64,000 nucleotides of DNA from positions 1,922,001 to 1,986,000 of the forward strand of contig NZ_JABURM010000005.1 in the NCBI RefSeq assembly GCF_014762685.1. The letters run 5' to 3'. The notes below the pieces were generated by a model. It did not search any database and was not told where the DNA came from. It saw only the letters and a program-made list of their open reading frames with translations. Position 1 is the first letter of the stretch. Each line of letters opens with the position of its first letter. Both the position numbers and the translations under genes were made by a program. The DNA comes from Gracilimonas sp. (lineage in GTDB: Bacteria > Bacteroidota > Rhodothermia > Balneolales > Balneolaceae). Of this stretch, positions 32,296 to 42,349 are shown in pieces.

Positions 32296-33687
32296 TCAAT
32301 ATGTGGTGCGTATGTGCCTCAGTACATATTCCATCTCATTTTTAACAATAGAAGATGACGTCACATAGTGATTATTCATAAAACTGAATAAAAGCTTTTT
32401 ACCGGTATTAGTAATTACAAACCCGCTCAAACAGTGGTTATTACTTAGCGTGCCGGTTTTTGCAAAAACATATGGCTCTGTACTATCCGGAGCGGCATAC
32501 CAATTCTTTATTGTTCCCGATTCCCCTCCGGCCGGCAATAATTCAAACAAGTCCGGATCATATAAAAACTCATTATCAATTTGTTCCAACAGCCAAATAA
32601 TACTTCTTGGGGTGAACATGTTATATCGGGAAAGGCCTGACCCGTCAACCCATTGCGGCTCATCCGGCATCCCACTTAAATGATTTTTCTTCATGTATTC
32701 AATAACGGTTCGGCTGTTCAGCAGCTCTCCCATTTGTGATGCCGTCACCAATAATATTTGCTCAGCTATAAAATTATCGCTGGGTTGAAGCATACGCTTA
32801 TAAACTGAATCAGCCTGAACACTGTATATGGTTTTATAATCTTCCGTAAATGAAGATGCAATGTAGGTCACCGGTTTACCGAGCGTATCGCTGAGCATTT
32901 CAGTAATCAATTCCGGTGTGTAATGAAAGGGTTTATCCGTGGTATAAGTAGTGGTGTCGGATCTAGGGTTGTACCTGAATTGATTATCAAAAAAATCTCT
33001 TTCTATGAGAGGCGGATTTTTCTTCGAAACTTTATTTTCAATCTTTGAGCGAAAAAATGCGGGGGAAACTTTTAATCCCGATGAGTCGGAAGCTATTTGC
33101 AGTTGCTCAATTTCTTCTACCGTTACCCGCATTACATTTCCAAATACCGGAAAGGGTGATTTTTCGGCAGAATAATAAGAGTTAAAATCACTCCACGACC
33201 ATCCCGGCCCCAATACTTCATCATCAAAATGCTCATCCGTATAATAAAGCTCATTATCACTCTCTTTTAGAAACTGAAATATAGCCGGATTGCCAAAATC
33301 GGGGTGTAGAAAGGAAGGGTCGCCAGTTCCCCGAAAAATTAAAGAATCTCCTTTTATAAAATATTGGATTCCGGGAAGGGAATCCGGAAGCATTTTTAAA
33401 CCCGTATAAAAAGTAAATAATTTTGTGTTAGAGGCAGGAGTAAAATACCGGTTTTCATTTTGTGCATACAATACACTGTCCTTATCCGGGTCATAAAGCA
33501 TGAATCCTGTAAAAATACCTGAGAAAACTTCTGAATCTTCAAAAATAGCTTGTAATGTGTTTGCTTCTTTTTCCGGCTCTCCTTTCTGAACTCCCGGTTT
33601 TGTTACTTCTTCGGCTGAACGACATCCCCAAAAAATGGCTAAAAAAAGAATCGTAAAAAAAATCGATATTGAATTTGATACTCGCAT
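32296..33687 (-). CDS. dacB: D-alanyl-D-alanine carboxypeptidase/endopeptidase (PBP4, S13)
   Basis: 463 residues with a lipoprotein-like signal (ISIFFTILFLAIFWGC). The active-site motifs of peptidase family S13 are present: SNTKLF (SxxK) near residue 83, SDN in QPSDNFIAEQ, and KTG in AKTGTLSNNHCLSGF. Between SxxK and SDN is the long inserted domain typical of PBP4. It acts on peptidoglycan in the periplasm. It lies convergent with the macrodomain gene. Confidence 0.88.
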   Translation of the reverse strand: MRVSNSISIFFTILFLAIFWGCRSAEEVTKPGVQKGEPEKEANTLQAIFEDSEVFSGIFTGFMLYDPDKDSVLYAQNENRYFTPASNTKLFTFYTGLKMLPDSLPGIQYFIKGDSLIFRGTGDPSFLHPDFGNPAIFQFLKESDNELYYTDEHFDDEVLGPGWSWSDFNSYYSAEKSPFPVFGNVMRVTVEEIEQLQIASDSSGLKVSPAFFRSKIENKVSKKNPPLIERDFFDNQFRYNPRSDTTTYTTDKPFHYTPELITEMLSDTLGKPVTYIASSFTEDYKTIYSVQADSVYKRMLQPSDNFIAEQILLVTASQMGELLNSRTVIEYMKKNHLSGMPDEPQWVDGSGLSRYNMFTPRSIIWLLEQIDNEFLYDPDLFELLPAGGESGTIKNWYAAPDSTEPYVFAKTGTLSNNHCLSGFVITNTGKKLLFSFMNNHYVTSSSIVKNEMEYVLRHIRTTY

Positions 33688-33764
33688 GTGATCGTTATAA
33701 AATATTTTGTTTATTTAGCTTAACATATCTAACAAATTTTTAGCACAAATAAAATATACTAGCC

Positions 33765-35411
33765 ATGTGGAGAAAAAACCTGTTACCGGCTTTACTGCTG
33801 CTGATTGCCACTGCCTGTACTCATCAAAATTTTGATACCATTATTCAAAATGGCACTATTTACAACGGAACGGGCGACGCTCCATTTACAGCTGATATTG
33901 GAATGAGGGCAGACACCATTGCTGCTATTGGTGACCTGAGCTCCTCGGATGCCCCCGTCATCATTGATGCTGAAGAGCTTGCCGTATCCCCCGGCTTTAT
34001 CAATATGCTGAGCTGGGCTAATTACTCTCTTTTGAATGACGGAAGGTCTATGAGCGATATCAAACAAGGAGTAACCCTGGAAATCTTTGGTGAAGGATCC
34101 TCGATGGGGCCACTGAATGAGGAAATGCACCAAAATAATGAACGCCCCTGGACAACTCTTGGTGAATACCTTGAACATCTTACAAAAGAACAGGGGATTT
34201 CGACCAACGTAGCCTCATTTGTAGGAGCAACAACCATTCGCCAACATGTCATTGGTTCTCAAAACGTGTCCCCAACTGCGGCTGAGCTGAGGCAAATGCA
34301 ACAGCTTGTTCGGGAAGCAATGGAAGAAGGAGCTTTGGGAGTCGGTTCATCTCTTATCTATGCTCCGGCCTTTTTTGCAAGCACAGAAGAACTCATTGCC
34401 CTTGCAGAAGCAGCTGCCGAATATGACGGTACTTATATTTCCCATATCCGAAGTGAAGGGGATGACTTGCTAAAAGCAACAGATGAGCTTTTTACCATTG
34501 CTACTGAAGCTGGGATTGATGCTCAAATATATCATCTTAAAGCAGCCGGAAAACGAAACTGGGATAAACTCCCTGTGGTATTGACGAAAATTGATTCTCT
34601 CCGAAGTTCAGGGCATAATATTTCAGCAAATATGTACACCTACACTGCAGCTTCTACCGGCCTCGATGCTACTATCCCACCAACCGTACAAGAAGGCTCA
34701 TACCAAGATTTTATCACCCGTCTGAAGCAGCCTGAGATACGTGAGCAAGTACTGGCTTCTATGCGAAGCTCTCAAACAGACTGGGAGAATTTTTATCAAT
34801 TAGCCGGAGCTCCCGAAAATATTCTGTTGGTCGGATTTAATGAAGACTCACTTAAACACTTTACTGGGAAAAATCTGGCCGAAATAAGTGAAATACGCAA
34901 TACCGATCCTGCGGAAACCATTATCGACCTCATCATAGAAAACAACGGCGACATCAGTTCAGTCTTCTTTGTAATGTCTGAAGAAAATGTTCGTACAAAA
35001 ATAAAAGTTCCATATATGAGTTTTGGCTCAGATGCCCGCTCCGTTGCTGCAGAGGGGGAAGTCCTCGAATCAAGTACACACCCTCGTACTTATGGCACTT
35101 TTGCCCGTTTGTTGGGAAAATATGTACGGGATGAAAATGTCATCTCTTTAGAAGAAGCCATTTACCGTTTAACGGGTTTACCGGCTAAAAACCTTAAACT
35201 TCAAAAACGCGGTTATCTCAGTGAAGGTTATTTTGGTGATATCGTGATTTTTGATCCTGCCACAATTGAAGACAAAGCTACATTCACACAGCCCCATCAA
35301 TATGCCGTGGGAGTACATCATGTTTTTGTAAACGGTGTGCAGGTATTAAAGGATGGAGAGCATACAGGCGCTATGCCAGGGCAAGTAGTACGCGGGCCGG
35401 GTTGGAAATGA
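33765..35411 (+). CDS. N-acyl-D-amino-acid deacylase-like amidohydrolase, lipoprotein
   Basis: 548 residues. Signal peptide with lipobox (PALLLLIATAC). The amidohydrolase/dihydroorotase-like fold begins with DTIIQNGTIYNGTGDAPFTAD and GFINMLSW. It has the D-aminoacylase features GALGVGSSLIYAPAFFA, THISHIRSEGDD-like (YISHIRSEGDDLL), IYHLKAAGKRNWDK, and the terminal FARLLGKYVRDENVISLEEA/GDIVIFDP. The usual first His-x-His metal motif (DxHxH) is replaced by NMLSWAN, so a metal site may be altered. Confidence 0.82.
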   Translation: MWRKNLLPALLLLIATACTHQNFDTIIQNGTIYNGTGDAPFTADIGMRADTIAAIGDLSSSDAPVIIDAEELAVSPGFINMLSWANYSLLNDGRSMSDIKQGVTLEIFGEGSSMGPLNEEMHQNNERPWTTLGEYLEHLTKEQGISTNVASFVGATTIRQHVIGSQNVSPTAAELRQMQQLVREAMEEGALGVGSSLIYAPAFFASTEELIALAEAAAEYDGTYISHIRSEGDDLLKATDELFTIATEAGIDAQIYHLKAAGKRNWDKLPVVLTKIDSLRSSGHNISANMYTYTAASTGLDATIPPTVQEGSYQDFITRLKQPEIREQVLASMRSSQTDWENFYQLAGAPENILLVGFNEDSLKHFTGKNLAEISEIRNTDPAETIIDLIIENNGDISSVFFVMSEENVRTKIKVPYMSFGSDARSVAAEGEVLESSTHPRTYGTFARLLGKYVRDENVISLEEAIYRLTGLPAKNLKLQKRGYLSEGYFGDIVIFDPATIEDKATFTQPHQYAVGVHHVFVNGVQVLKDGEHTGAMPGQVVRGPGWK

Positions 35412-35425
35412 TTTTCTGCAACCTA

Positions 35426-36415
35426 TTAAATTTGATTGTAATAAGCGGGCGCCGGGATTTCCAGCATAGTCTTGAGTCCGGGATTCATAGTATTAACAGA
35501 ACGAATCGTATTAACGATGATGGCTGAAGTGGCAACATCACCGTTAATTCCTCCATCAATAACAGACTTGAAACCTGGATTACCGATTATTTCTATAGAA
35601 TCATAAGAACGGACGAGACCAACTGCTGCTTTAAAATTAAGAGAAATTACCTCTTCATTATCTTTATAGCCTTTAGCAATTTGTTCCACACCCGCAATAT
35701 TTCCTTTTTCAATCAAGATGTTTTCCATTTTTGTAGTTTCTTCAGCAAAAACGGGGATAAGAGTTTCTTCAACTTTTTGCATTTCCCAGCCAAGTGCTCT
35801 GGCCAATAGATAAACCGATTCTTTTAACCCCACATGCCGAATCGAATCCTCTTTTGCTTTAAACTCAGCTTGGGTCAAACCTGCACCAATCTTTTGCTGG
35901 AAAGGCAATCGCCTGGAGCCGGCATCCTGATACCTGTCAACCTGAACGTAATCTACTTTCTGGCAAACGGATGATAACACAGCCGGCAAATAATCCATCA
36001 GAAAACCGGGATTAACCCCTGTTCCAATACAGGCTATACCTTTTCCCCTGCAGTATTGATCAATTCGTTCAGCAATTTCAGGTTGCAGATCAAATGGACA
36101 CATCAGCTCCTCACAAGTGGAAACTACATGCAGTTTAAAACTCGCTGCCTCCTTGATCTGTGGTTCTATTTTTTGAAGTGAAGAAACCGTTGATATCACC
36201 GCGATGTCTGCCTCAGTTTTTTCCATAACAGAACCAAGATCAGATGAAACCAAAACATCCAGTTTATTTATTCCGGCAAGTTCTCCTATATCCTTTCCTG
36301 TTTTATCAGGATCAAGATCCACCCCGCCTACCACTTGTATTCCTTTACGTTCTGTCAGATATCTTGTCAGTTGCTGACCTATAGGGCCAAGACCTATCTG
36401 TATTATTTTGATCAT
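35426..36415 (-). CDS. dihydrodipicolinate-reductase-like NAD(P)-dependent dehydrogenase
   Basis: 329 residues. Rossmann start IIQIGLGPIGQQLTRYL, then GGVDLDPDKTGKD, STVSSL, HVVSTCEELMCPF, and GTGVNPGFLMDYLPA. This matches the DapB-like group that includes 2,4-diaminopentanoate dehydrogenase rather than true DapB, which is shorter and has the HHxxK motif. The substrate may be an amino acid or amine breakdown product. It is convergent with the amidohydrolase gene, 14 bp apart. Confidence 0.75.
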   Translation of the reverse strand: MIKIIQIGLGPIGQQLTRYLTERKGIQVVGGVDLDPDKTGKDIGELAGINKLDVLVSSDLGSVMEKTEADIAVISTVSSLQKIEPQIKEAASFKLHVVSTCEELMCPFDLQPEIAERIDQYCRGKGIACIGTGVNPGFLMDYLPAVLSSVCQKVDYVQVDRYQDAGSRRLPFQQKIGAGLTQAEFKAKEDSIRHVGLKESVYLLARALGWEMQKVEETLIPVFAEETTKMENILIEKGNIAGVEQIAKGYKDNEEVISLNFKAAVGLVRSYDSIEIIGNPGFKSVIDGGINGDVATSAIIVNTIRSVNTMNPGLKTMLEIPAPAYYNQI

Positions 36416-36463
36416 AATTAACCGGGATACTTTTTTAAAAAATTAAAACTGTTCCTTTAAGTC

Positions 36464-37375
36464 TTATTGGACAACAAAATCATAAACCATTTTAGAAATA
36501 TCAGAAAAAGCAGAAAGTACTTCCTCCCTGTCGGATGCATTTTTTGAAAGCAGAACCAACACATAGCGCTCACCGGTGGGTAAAGTTATTATACCGGCAT
36601 CATGATTTACCCCGGTAATCCACCCTGTTTTATGAGCCACTTGCACGTCAGCAGGGAGCAAGGCAGGGATCATTTCATTAAACTTTTGCTCCTCTAAAAT
36701 TCCGATCATTTGCTCTGAAGCTTCTTCACTGACCGCTTCACCGGTGCCGATTTTGCTATAAATCTTCATTTCATCATAAGCCGTTGTACGATTACTCAAT
36801 CCCTGTTCAAACGCTTTGATATCTTCTACACCCCGCAATACCATAATGCTGTCCGCTCCGTAACTGCGCATTGTTTCCGTTACGTTTTCCGCGTTCACTT
36901 TTTCAATTAAGATATTAGTTGCAAGATTACTGCTCATGGTTATCATATCATACATTAAATCCCTGATGGTCCTTTTTTTACCAATCAAATCATACAGTTC
37001 GCCCTCACTGTCTTCATTAACCGACATTTGATAGTCACTGCCATCTACAATGCTGCGGAATTCATTTTTTACAAGAATAGAATCATCCAGCGAAAACTCC
37101 CCGGCGTCAACTTGCTTATATAATTCAATCATCACAGGAGTTTTCATGGTGCTGGCAGCATGAAACATTTCCCTTTCATTTATCAGAATCGTCTCAGAAG
37201 TATCTGACAGGTTCATGAATGCCACGGCAAAATCACCGGACAGGCCATCAAGACGTTCATTTATTTGAGATTCTAAATGCTCAATATTATTGACAGACTG
37301 TGTACAACCGATGATCATAAAAATGATTCCTGCGGCTAACCAACAAAGAAACGTTTTGGGCATAGGTACTTTCAT
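36464..37375 (-). CDS. class A beta-lactamase-like serine hydrolase, lipoprotein
   Basis: 303 residues with a lipoprotein signal (AGIIFMIIGC). The catalytic motif is ASTMKTPVMIELYK (SxxK). The SDN motif is SSN in TMSSNLATNIL. KTG is intact in AHKTGWITGVNHDAGI. The omega-loop region reads LRGVEDIKAFEQGLSN rather than the classic R-W-E-P-E-L-N, so deacylation may differ and true beta-lactamase activity is not assured. Located before SusD/SusC but separated from them by a terminator. Confidence 0.8.
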   Translation of the reverse strand: MKVPMPKTFLCWLAAGIIFMIIGCTQSVNNIEHLESQINERLDGLSGDFAVAFMNLSDTSETILINEREMFHAASTMKTPVMIELYKQVDAGEFSLDDSILVKNEFRSIVDGSDYQMSVNEDSEGELYDLIGKKRTIRDLMYDMITMSSNLATNILIEKVNAENVTETMRSYGADSIMVLRGVEDIKAFEQGLSNRTTAYDEMKIYSKIGTGEAVSEEASEQMIGILEEQKFNEMIPALLPADVQVAHKTGWITGVNHDAGIITLPTGERYVLVLLSKNASDREEVLSAFSDISKMVYDFVVQ

Positions 37376-37403
37376 TTTAATTAAACGGAATAAAATTTAT
37401 AAT

Positions 37404-37440
37404 AAAAAAAGAGGCCCTAAGCATTCTTGGGCCTCTTTTT
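37404..37440. terminator. terminator of the susCD operon
   Basis: AAAAAAGAGGCCC pairs with GGGCCTCTTTTT around an 11-nt loop. Works on both strands. It closes the minus-strand susC-susD unit. Confidence 0.85.
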
Positions 37441-37459
37441 CCTCTTTTATTGGATTCAA

Positions 37460-38878
37460 TTACTGATCCCAGAACAGATTATCAGTCTGGGTTATACTCG
37501 GTACATTTTCGCCGTTCCGCTGGGTTTCTGACTCAGGGTAAATAAAGCGCCTGACCCAATCTCCTCCCAGGGCACTGTTAGCCGGTGGAATCATATCATC
37601 ATAAGAATAATCGTAACGCCGCGCATCCACCCACGACTCTGGATGAAGGAACATTGCCACATACTTTTCTTTCATAATATGATCAATAGTCAGGTTAAGT
37701 TCCCCAACATCTACAACCGGATTATTCATATATAACTGCTTATCCGCTTCAGCTACGCCTACTTTATCCATATGAGCTTCAATGCCATCCATATAAGCTT
37801 GATAGGCACGTGTTGTTTGAGATGGAGTTGCCCTCAAAGCAGCTTCTGCTTCTATGAATTTTTGCTCAGCATATGAGGCAACAACAACCGGTGCGGTGCG
37901 TGCCGAATAAAAACCATCGGTTGTTAACACCGAAAAGGCACCTTGTTCGGGAGCATTACCTCTTCCCTCACCGTTACGAACTCCAACATAATCCCCATTA
38001 TCATTTGTACTCATAAACATTTCGATACGGGGATCTACCACTCCGTAAATATCACCATTCATATGACCAACTATTTGTTCTGACATCCAGCCACCAAGTA
38101 TCAATCCAGCATTGGCAATTGCAACAGAAGCCCAAGGATTTACCTGCTCTTCAAAGTAGGTTACTTGTGCATCATCATCATTACTTTGAAAGCCGTCATC
38201 CAATGCTGCAAGAACGGCATCAGGATCATATGATGCTTGTTTGCTGTAATGATTCAGGTACCGTGCCTGAAGCATATAAGCTAACCGTTCCCACCTGGTA
38301 ATATCGCCGCCATAAATGAAATCTTCATTTCCGGCAACAATTGTAGAATTACCTGCCTGAAGCTGAGTCAATCCATCCTCCAATAAAGTAAAAACTTCAT
38401 CATAGAGATTTTGCTGACTGTCATACTCCGGGTTCAGTGTTTCAGCAAAAAATGCTTGTGAATAGGGAGCGTCTCCCCAGACATCAACTAAGGTAGCCAG
38501 ATTTAATGCTTTAAGAATTTTGGCTATTCCTACATACTGAGTAGCACCTTGTTCCTCTGCCAAGTTCTCTAAATCAGTAAGATCAGTCATGACATCATAC
38601 AATCGAAACCACTGATTTCCATAGCTTACGGCTTCATGCACATCTGTTGCACTTGCTTGATTAGGAGAAGCCAGGTACTGTACATAATAGGAAGTTATAC
38701 TCCCCATGCGATACATGTTTTGGGCAGTCTCATAGGTTACATTTGTCATCAGCCCCTGTGGCGGAGCTTCTGTAGGGTTATTTGGATCATCATTAATATC
38801 GAGAAATCCCTCACATCCGGTCAAAAAGAATACCGTTGTGATACAAAAAATCAGAATTTGTTTGGAAAATATCTTCAT
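37460..38878 (-). CDS. SusD/RagB-like nutrient-binding lipoprotein
   Basis: 472 residues. Lipoprotein signal FFLTGC at residues 17-22, followed by EGFLDINDDPNNPTEAPP, the usual opening of SusD-like_2 proteins. TPR-type helices follow (YVGIAKILKALNLATLVDVW, GDAPYSQAF), and the end carries the MKEKYVAMFLHPESWVDARR motif. It should sit as the surface lid of the TonB-dependent transporter encoded 20 bp upstream. The substrate (glycan, peptide or other) cannot be read from sequence, and no glycosidase or peptidase lies within the unit. Confidence 0.92.
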   Translation of the reverse strand: MKIFSKQILIFCITTVFFLTGCEGFLDINDDPNNPTEAPPQGLMTNVTYETAQNMYRMGSITSYYVQYLASPNQASATDVHEAVSYGNQWFRLYDVMTDLTDLENLAEEQGATQYVGIAKILKALNLATLVDVWGDAPYSQAFFAETLNPEYDSQQNLYDEVFTLLEDGLTQLQAGNSTIVAGNEDFIYGGDITRWERLAYMLQARYLNHYSKQASYDPDAVLAALDDGFQSNDDDAQVTYFEEQVNPWASVAIANAGLILGGWMSEQIVGHMNGDIYGVVDPRIEMFMSTNDNGDYVGVRNGEGRGNAPEQGAFSVLTTDGFYSARTAPVVVASYAEQKFIEAEAALRATPSQTTRAYQAYMDGIEAHMDKVGVAEADKQLYMNNPVVDVGELNLTIDHIMKEKYVAMFLHPESWVDARRYDYSYDDMIPPANSALGGDWVRRFIYPESETQRNGENVPSITQTDNLFWDQ

Positions 38879-38898
38879 TGGTTTATCCTGTTTTGTGT

Positions 38899-41800
38899 TT
38901 ATAGAGAAAGGTTAACCGAGAAAAAGAAGCTGGCCACACCGGGGTAGTCCAATGCAGTAAAGCCTTGTGCATTAGATGAGGCTCCTCCGGCACGTGACTC
39001 GGGGTCAAACCCGCTAAAAGGAGTATAAAGTATAATATTAGTGGCCGTAGTAGACAGCGTAACTCTACGAAGCCCTAAATCAGTGACCAGATCCTGTGGC
39101 AAAGAATAAGCCAACCGAATATTTCGCAACTTGATATAAGAAGCATCAAGAACAAATTCTTCGGTTGATCTTCGCTTCACATTTCGATGATACCCTGCTC
39201 CATAATTTCTTACTGAACCAGTATTGGGATCAATCCGGCCTTCAGGGTCTTCACCTTGGCCTAGCCATACCTCCTGAGTATTTGGCTGACCATCGGCTGT
39301 AACACCTTCAAAAACATGGTAATCTTCTCGATTCAGAGTATTTTTTGTAATACCGAAGGCTGTAAAGAAGTTGTCATACTGACTATAAACATCTTGTCCC
39401 CACTTGGCATCAATCAAAAAGGAAAGATTGAAATTTTTGTAGGAAAAATCGTTTCTAAGACTTCCAATCCAATCTGGCTGTGTATTTCCTAATACTTTTT
39501 GATCAGTATTAATTAAAGGGAAACCATCATCGCCAATAACGATTGGGCGATCCTTATCAAGATAAATATTGTCTTCCGGCTCACCTGTTTCATAATATCG
39601 CTCATAGCTTCGGCCATATATATTACCAAATGGATCCCCTTCCGTCAGTTGAATTGAAGCAGAACTTCCGGCATAACCAAATGAGGAACCCAACAATATC
39701 TGATTAATCCCATCTGCTATTTCAACCACTTCACTTCTGTTTCGACTGTAGTTAACCGCCACATCCCAAACAAAATCACGTGTCTGTACAGGGCGACCTT
39801 CTATCTGTAACTCTATTCCTTTGTTCTCAATTTCACCGGCATTTGTAATGATTCGGGTATATCCGGTTGCATTAGAAATTGGAACATCGAATATCTGATC
39901 CCTACTGTTCGACTTATACCAGGTAAAATCAAACCTCAGCCTATTATCCAGAAACCTCAAATCAGTACCAAATTCCAAAGTCGTTGTTTGTTCCGGCTTA
40001 AGATCAGCACTACCCCGAACATTTGAACGGGTAAAGCCCACCTGACCACCTAAAGGAAACTGGCCGGGGGTATTATAAGTATTGCTGGTAGCATAAACGG
40101 GTGCATCTTTACCTACTACAGAATAAGAGGCTCTCAATTTTCCGTAAGTAACATAATCCGGGAGATCCGTTATATCACTGAATGTAAACCCAATATTTGC
40201 AGATGGGTAGAAAAAGGATCGGTTATCTTCAGGCAAAGTTGATGACCAATCATTACGGCCAGTCAAGTTTAAATAAAGGAAATTGTCATAATCAATCATC
40301 AAATCACCATAAGCACCTACAAGACGGCGCTGACGAATCGTTTGACTTAAAGATATATCCCGAACATTACTCAAATGATAGAAAAGCGGGGTTACAAAGT
40401 CCCTCCCGGTAGAAACCACATTGTTAAAGCTTCTATCAAATATGTCGTTTCCAACACGAAGCCTGGTACTCACTTTTTCAGTCACATCCCTTTCAAAGGT
40501 AAGGTTCAATGTTGAATTGATGTCACGGCTGTTTATGCGGGTTTCTTCTATTGCACCTGTACTGCTTACCACATTTTCATTCTCCACACCTCTGGGGCCG
40601 GGAATAATCTCGGTACGCTGATCACTGTAATAATCTGATCCAAGCGTATACAGGATATTAAACCAATCGGTAGGGCTGTAGTTTAAAGTTACATTCCCCA
40701 CCATACGGTTTACATCATCTTCATAGGTCCAGTATTTAGCTTGATAAATCGCGTTATTTCCGGACCCTTCATTATTGTAATAACCGCGCATGGTACCATC
40801 TTCTTTTTCAAAATCGGTAATATCCTTAGTTGGAGCCCAGTACATCATAGATTCCATAAACCGATCTCCTAAAACACGGTTTCCGCCGGAATTTATATAA
40901 TTTGCTGATGCTTGAACCGTGAAATTTTCCCGGGGAGAAATGTCGCCGGATAATCTTACTGATGTCCTGTCCCAATTTCCATAAGGAAGTACACCTTCAT
41001 GCTGAAGGTTTGAAACTGATGCATAGTAGGTTGCATTTTCATTGCCGCCGGAAACATTTATTGAGTTATCTACCTGTACTCCTGTTTGAGCCGCATCACG
41101 CCATATATCATAATACTGCCAGTCAGGATTTATGTTTTCACGTACATCTTCAATTTTTGCGCCCCAGTTAGGCCAAAAACTTTCCGGTTGATGCTGGAAT
41201 GAAAAACCCTGCCCGTAAACTTCCTGAAATTCAGGATAGGCATTGATTCGATCGAACCCTATGCTGCTGTTTAAATCAATCTGCGTATCACCGGATTGTC
41301 CTCTCTTTGTAGTGATAATTACCGCACCATTCGCAGCCCTTACTCCGTAAAGTGCTGTAGCGGCTGATCCTTTAAGCACGTTTACTGATTTTATATCATT
41401 TGGGTTAAGGTCTGCAGCACGATTACTCATTCCACGAGGCGTTCCTGAAGACTCAATGGTAGAGTTATCAATCGGCACACCATCAACAACAAATAATGGT
41501 TGGTTATCTGCACCGGGATCCAGGGAGTTTACCCCACGTATTACAATACGAGAACTCCGACCGGGTGCCCCTCCTGTATTTGTAACCTCTACACCTGAAA
41601 CTTTTCCGCTCAGAGCATTTACCATATTAGATTGATTGCCGACCGTTAAGTTTTCGCTGTCGATCTGCTGGGTAGAATACCCCAGTTCTTTTCGCTCTTG
41701 TTCAATTCCAAAAGATGTAACAACCACATCAGTCAATGCCTGAATCGTGGGCCGCAGTGTTACATTTATTTCAGAACGGTTGCCAATAAATACTGCTAAG

Positions 41801-42054
41801 CGCTGAAAGCCGACAAATGAAAAAATCAAAGAGTCAGCATCTGCAGGCACCCTTGAAAGAGAATACTCACCATTCTCGTTTGTTGAAGTACCTATATTTG
41901 TATCATTGACAAATACGTTAACACCGGGAAGAGGCTCATTGGTCTCTACTTCCGTTACCGTACCTGTAATAGTACGTTGTTGTGCCTGGGCTGATCCCAA
42001 GATTGTGAAAAGAAATGTTCCAAGAACACATACAAATAGTAATAATCGTTGCAT
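38899..42054 (-). CDS. SusC/RagA TonB-linked outer-membrane transporter
   Basis: 1051 residues. Signal peptide (LLLFVCVLGTFLFTILGSAQ, AQQR), a carboxypeptidase-D-like domain (TGTVTEVETNEPLPGVNVFV), plug domain with the SusC signature (NALSGKVSGVEVTNTGGAPG, VIRGVNSLDPG, VLKGSAATALYGVRAANGAV), and a long barrel ending in FSVNLSL. It imports bulky substrates with TonB energy. First gene of the susCD operon. The 295-bp upstream region contains three AGTGCAT copies. Confidence 0.95.
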   Translation of the reverse strand: MQRLLLFVCVLGTFLFTILGSAQAQQRTITGTVTEVETNEPLPGVNVFVNDTNIGTSTNENGEYSLSRVPADADSLIFSFVGFQRLAVFIGNRSEINVTLRPTIQALTDVVVTSFGIEQERKELGYSTQQIDSENLTVGNQSNMVNALSGKVSGVEVTNTGGAPGRSSRIVIRGVNSLDPGADNQPLFVVDGVPIDNSTIESSGTPRGMSNRAADLNPNDIKSVNVLKGSAATALYGVRAANGAVIITTKRGQSGDTQIDLNSSIGFDRINAYPEFQEVYGQGFSFQHQPESFWPNWGAKIEDVRENINPDWQYYDIWRDAAQTGVQVDNSINVSGGNENATYYASVSNLQHEGVLPYGNWDRTSVRLSGDISPRENFTVQASANYINSGGNRVLGDRFMESMMYWAPTKDITDFEKEDGTMRGYYNNEGSGNNAIYQAKYWTYEDDVNRMVGNVTLNYSPTDWFNILYTLGSDYYSDQRTEIIPGPRGVENENVVSSTGAIEETRINSRDINSTLNLTFERDVTEKVSTRLRVGNDIFDRSFNNVVSTGRDFVTPLFYHLSNVRDISLSQTIRQRRLVGAYGDLMIDYDNFLYLNLTGRNDWSSTLPEDNRSFFYPSANIGFTFSDITDLPDYVTYGKLRASYSVVGKDAPVYATSNTYNTPGQFPLGGQVGFTRSNVRGSADLKPEQTTTLEFGTDLRFLDNRLRFDFTWYKSNSRDQIFDVPISNATGYTRIITNAGEIENKGIELQIEGRPVQTRDFVWDVAVNYSRNRSEVVEIADGINQILLGSSFGYAGSSASIQLTEGDPFGNIYGRSYERYYETGEPEDNIYLDKDRPIVIGDDGFPLINTDQKVLGNTQPDWIGSLRNDFSYKNFNLSFLIDAKWGQDVYSQYDNFFTAFGITKNTLNREDYHVFEGVTADGQPNTQEVWLGQGEDPEGRIDPNTGSVRNYGAGYHRNVKRRSTEEFVLDASYIKLRNIRLAYSLPQDLVTDLGLRRVTLSTTATNIILYTPFSGFDPESRAGGASSNAQGFTALDYPGVASFFFSVNLSL

Positions 42055-42222
42055 ATATACCTCTCCATTTATTTATTTGTTTGTTTAGATAATAGACCTC
42101 TATTGTAAACGACAAACTGTACTGACTTTTACAATAAATATTAATTTTTAAATAAACCTTTTTTTTCAACAAATAAAAGAAAACTCACTTTCTAACATAA
42201 CAATGGATACACTTTAAGCTTA

Positions 42223-42305
42223 AATGCACTTTTAATGTGTTTTATTGAGTTTTATGCACTTAATAAACCATGTTCATTCCACCGCATTTTATAAGTTAAT
42301 GCACT
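42223..42305. promoter_or_regulatory. ATGCACT repeats upstream of susC
   Basis: AATGCACT at 42,223-42,230, TATGCACT at 42,253-42,260 and AATGCACT at 42,298-42,305, separated by 30 and 45 bp (similar helical face), in the AT-rich gap between rarA and susC. They may bind a regulator of susCD. Nothing else was recognised in this 295-bp gap. Confidence 0.35.
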
Positions 42306-42349
42306 AATTGTTTTATCTTTATTGTGCTTTTCTCTCAAAATTGACGCAA

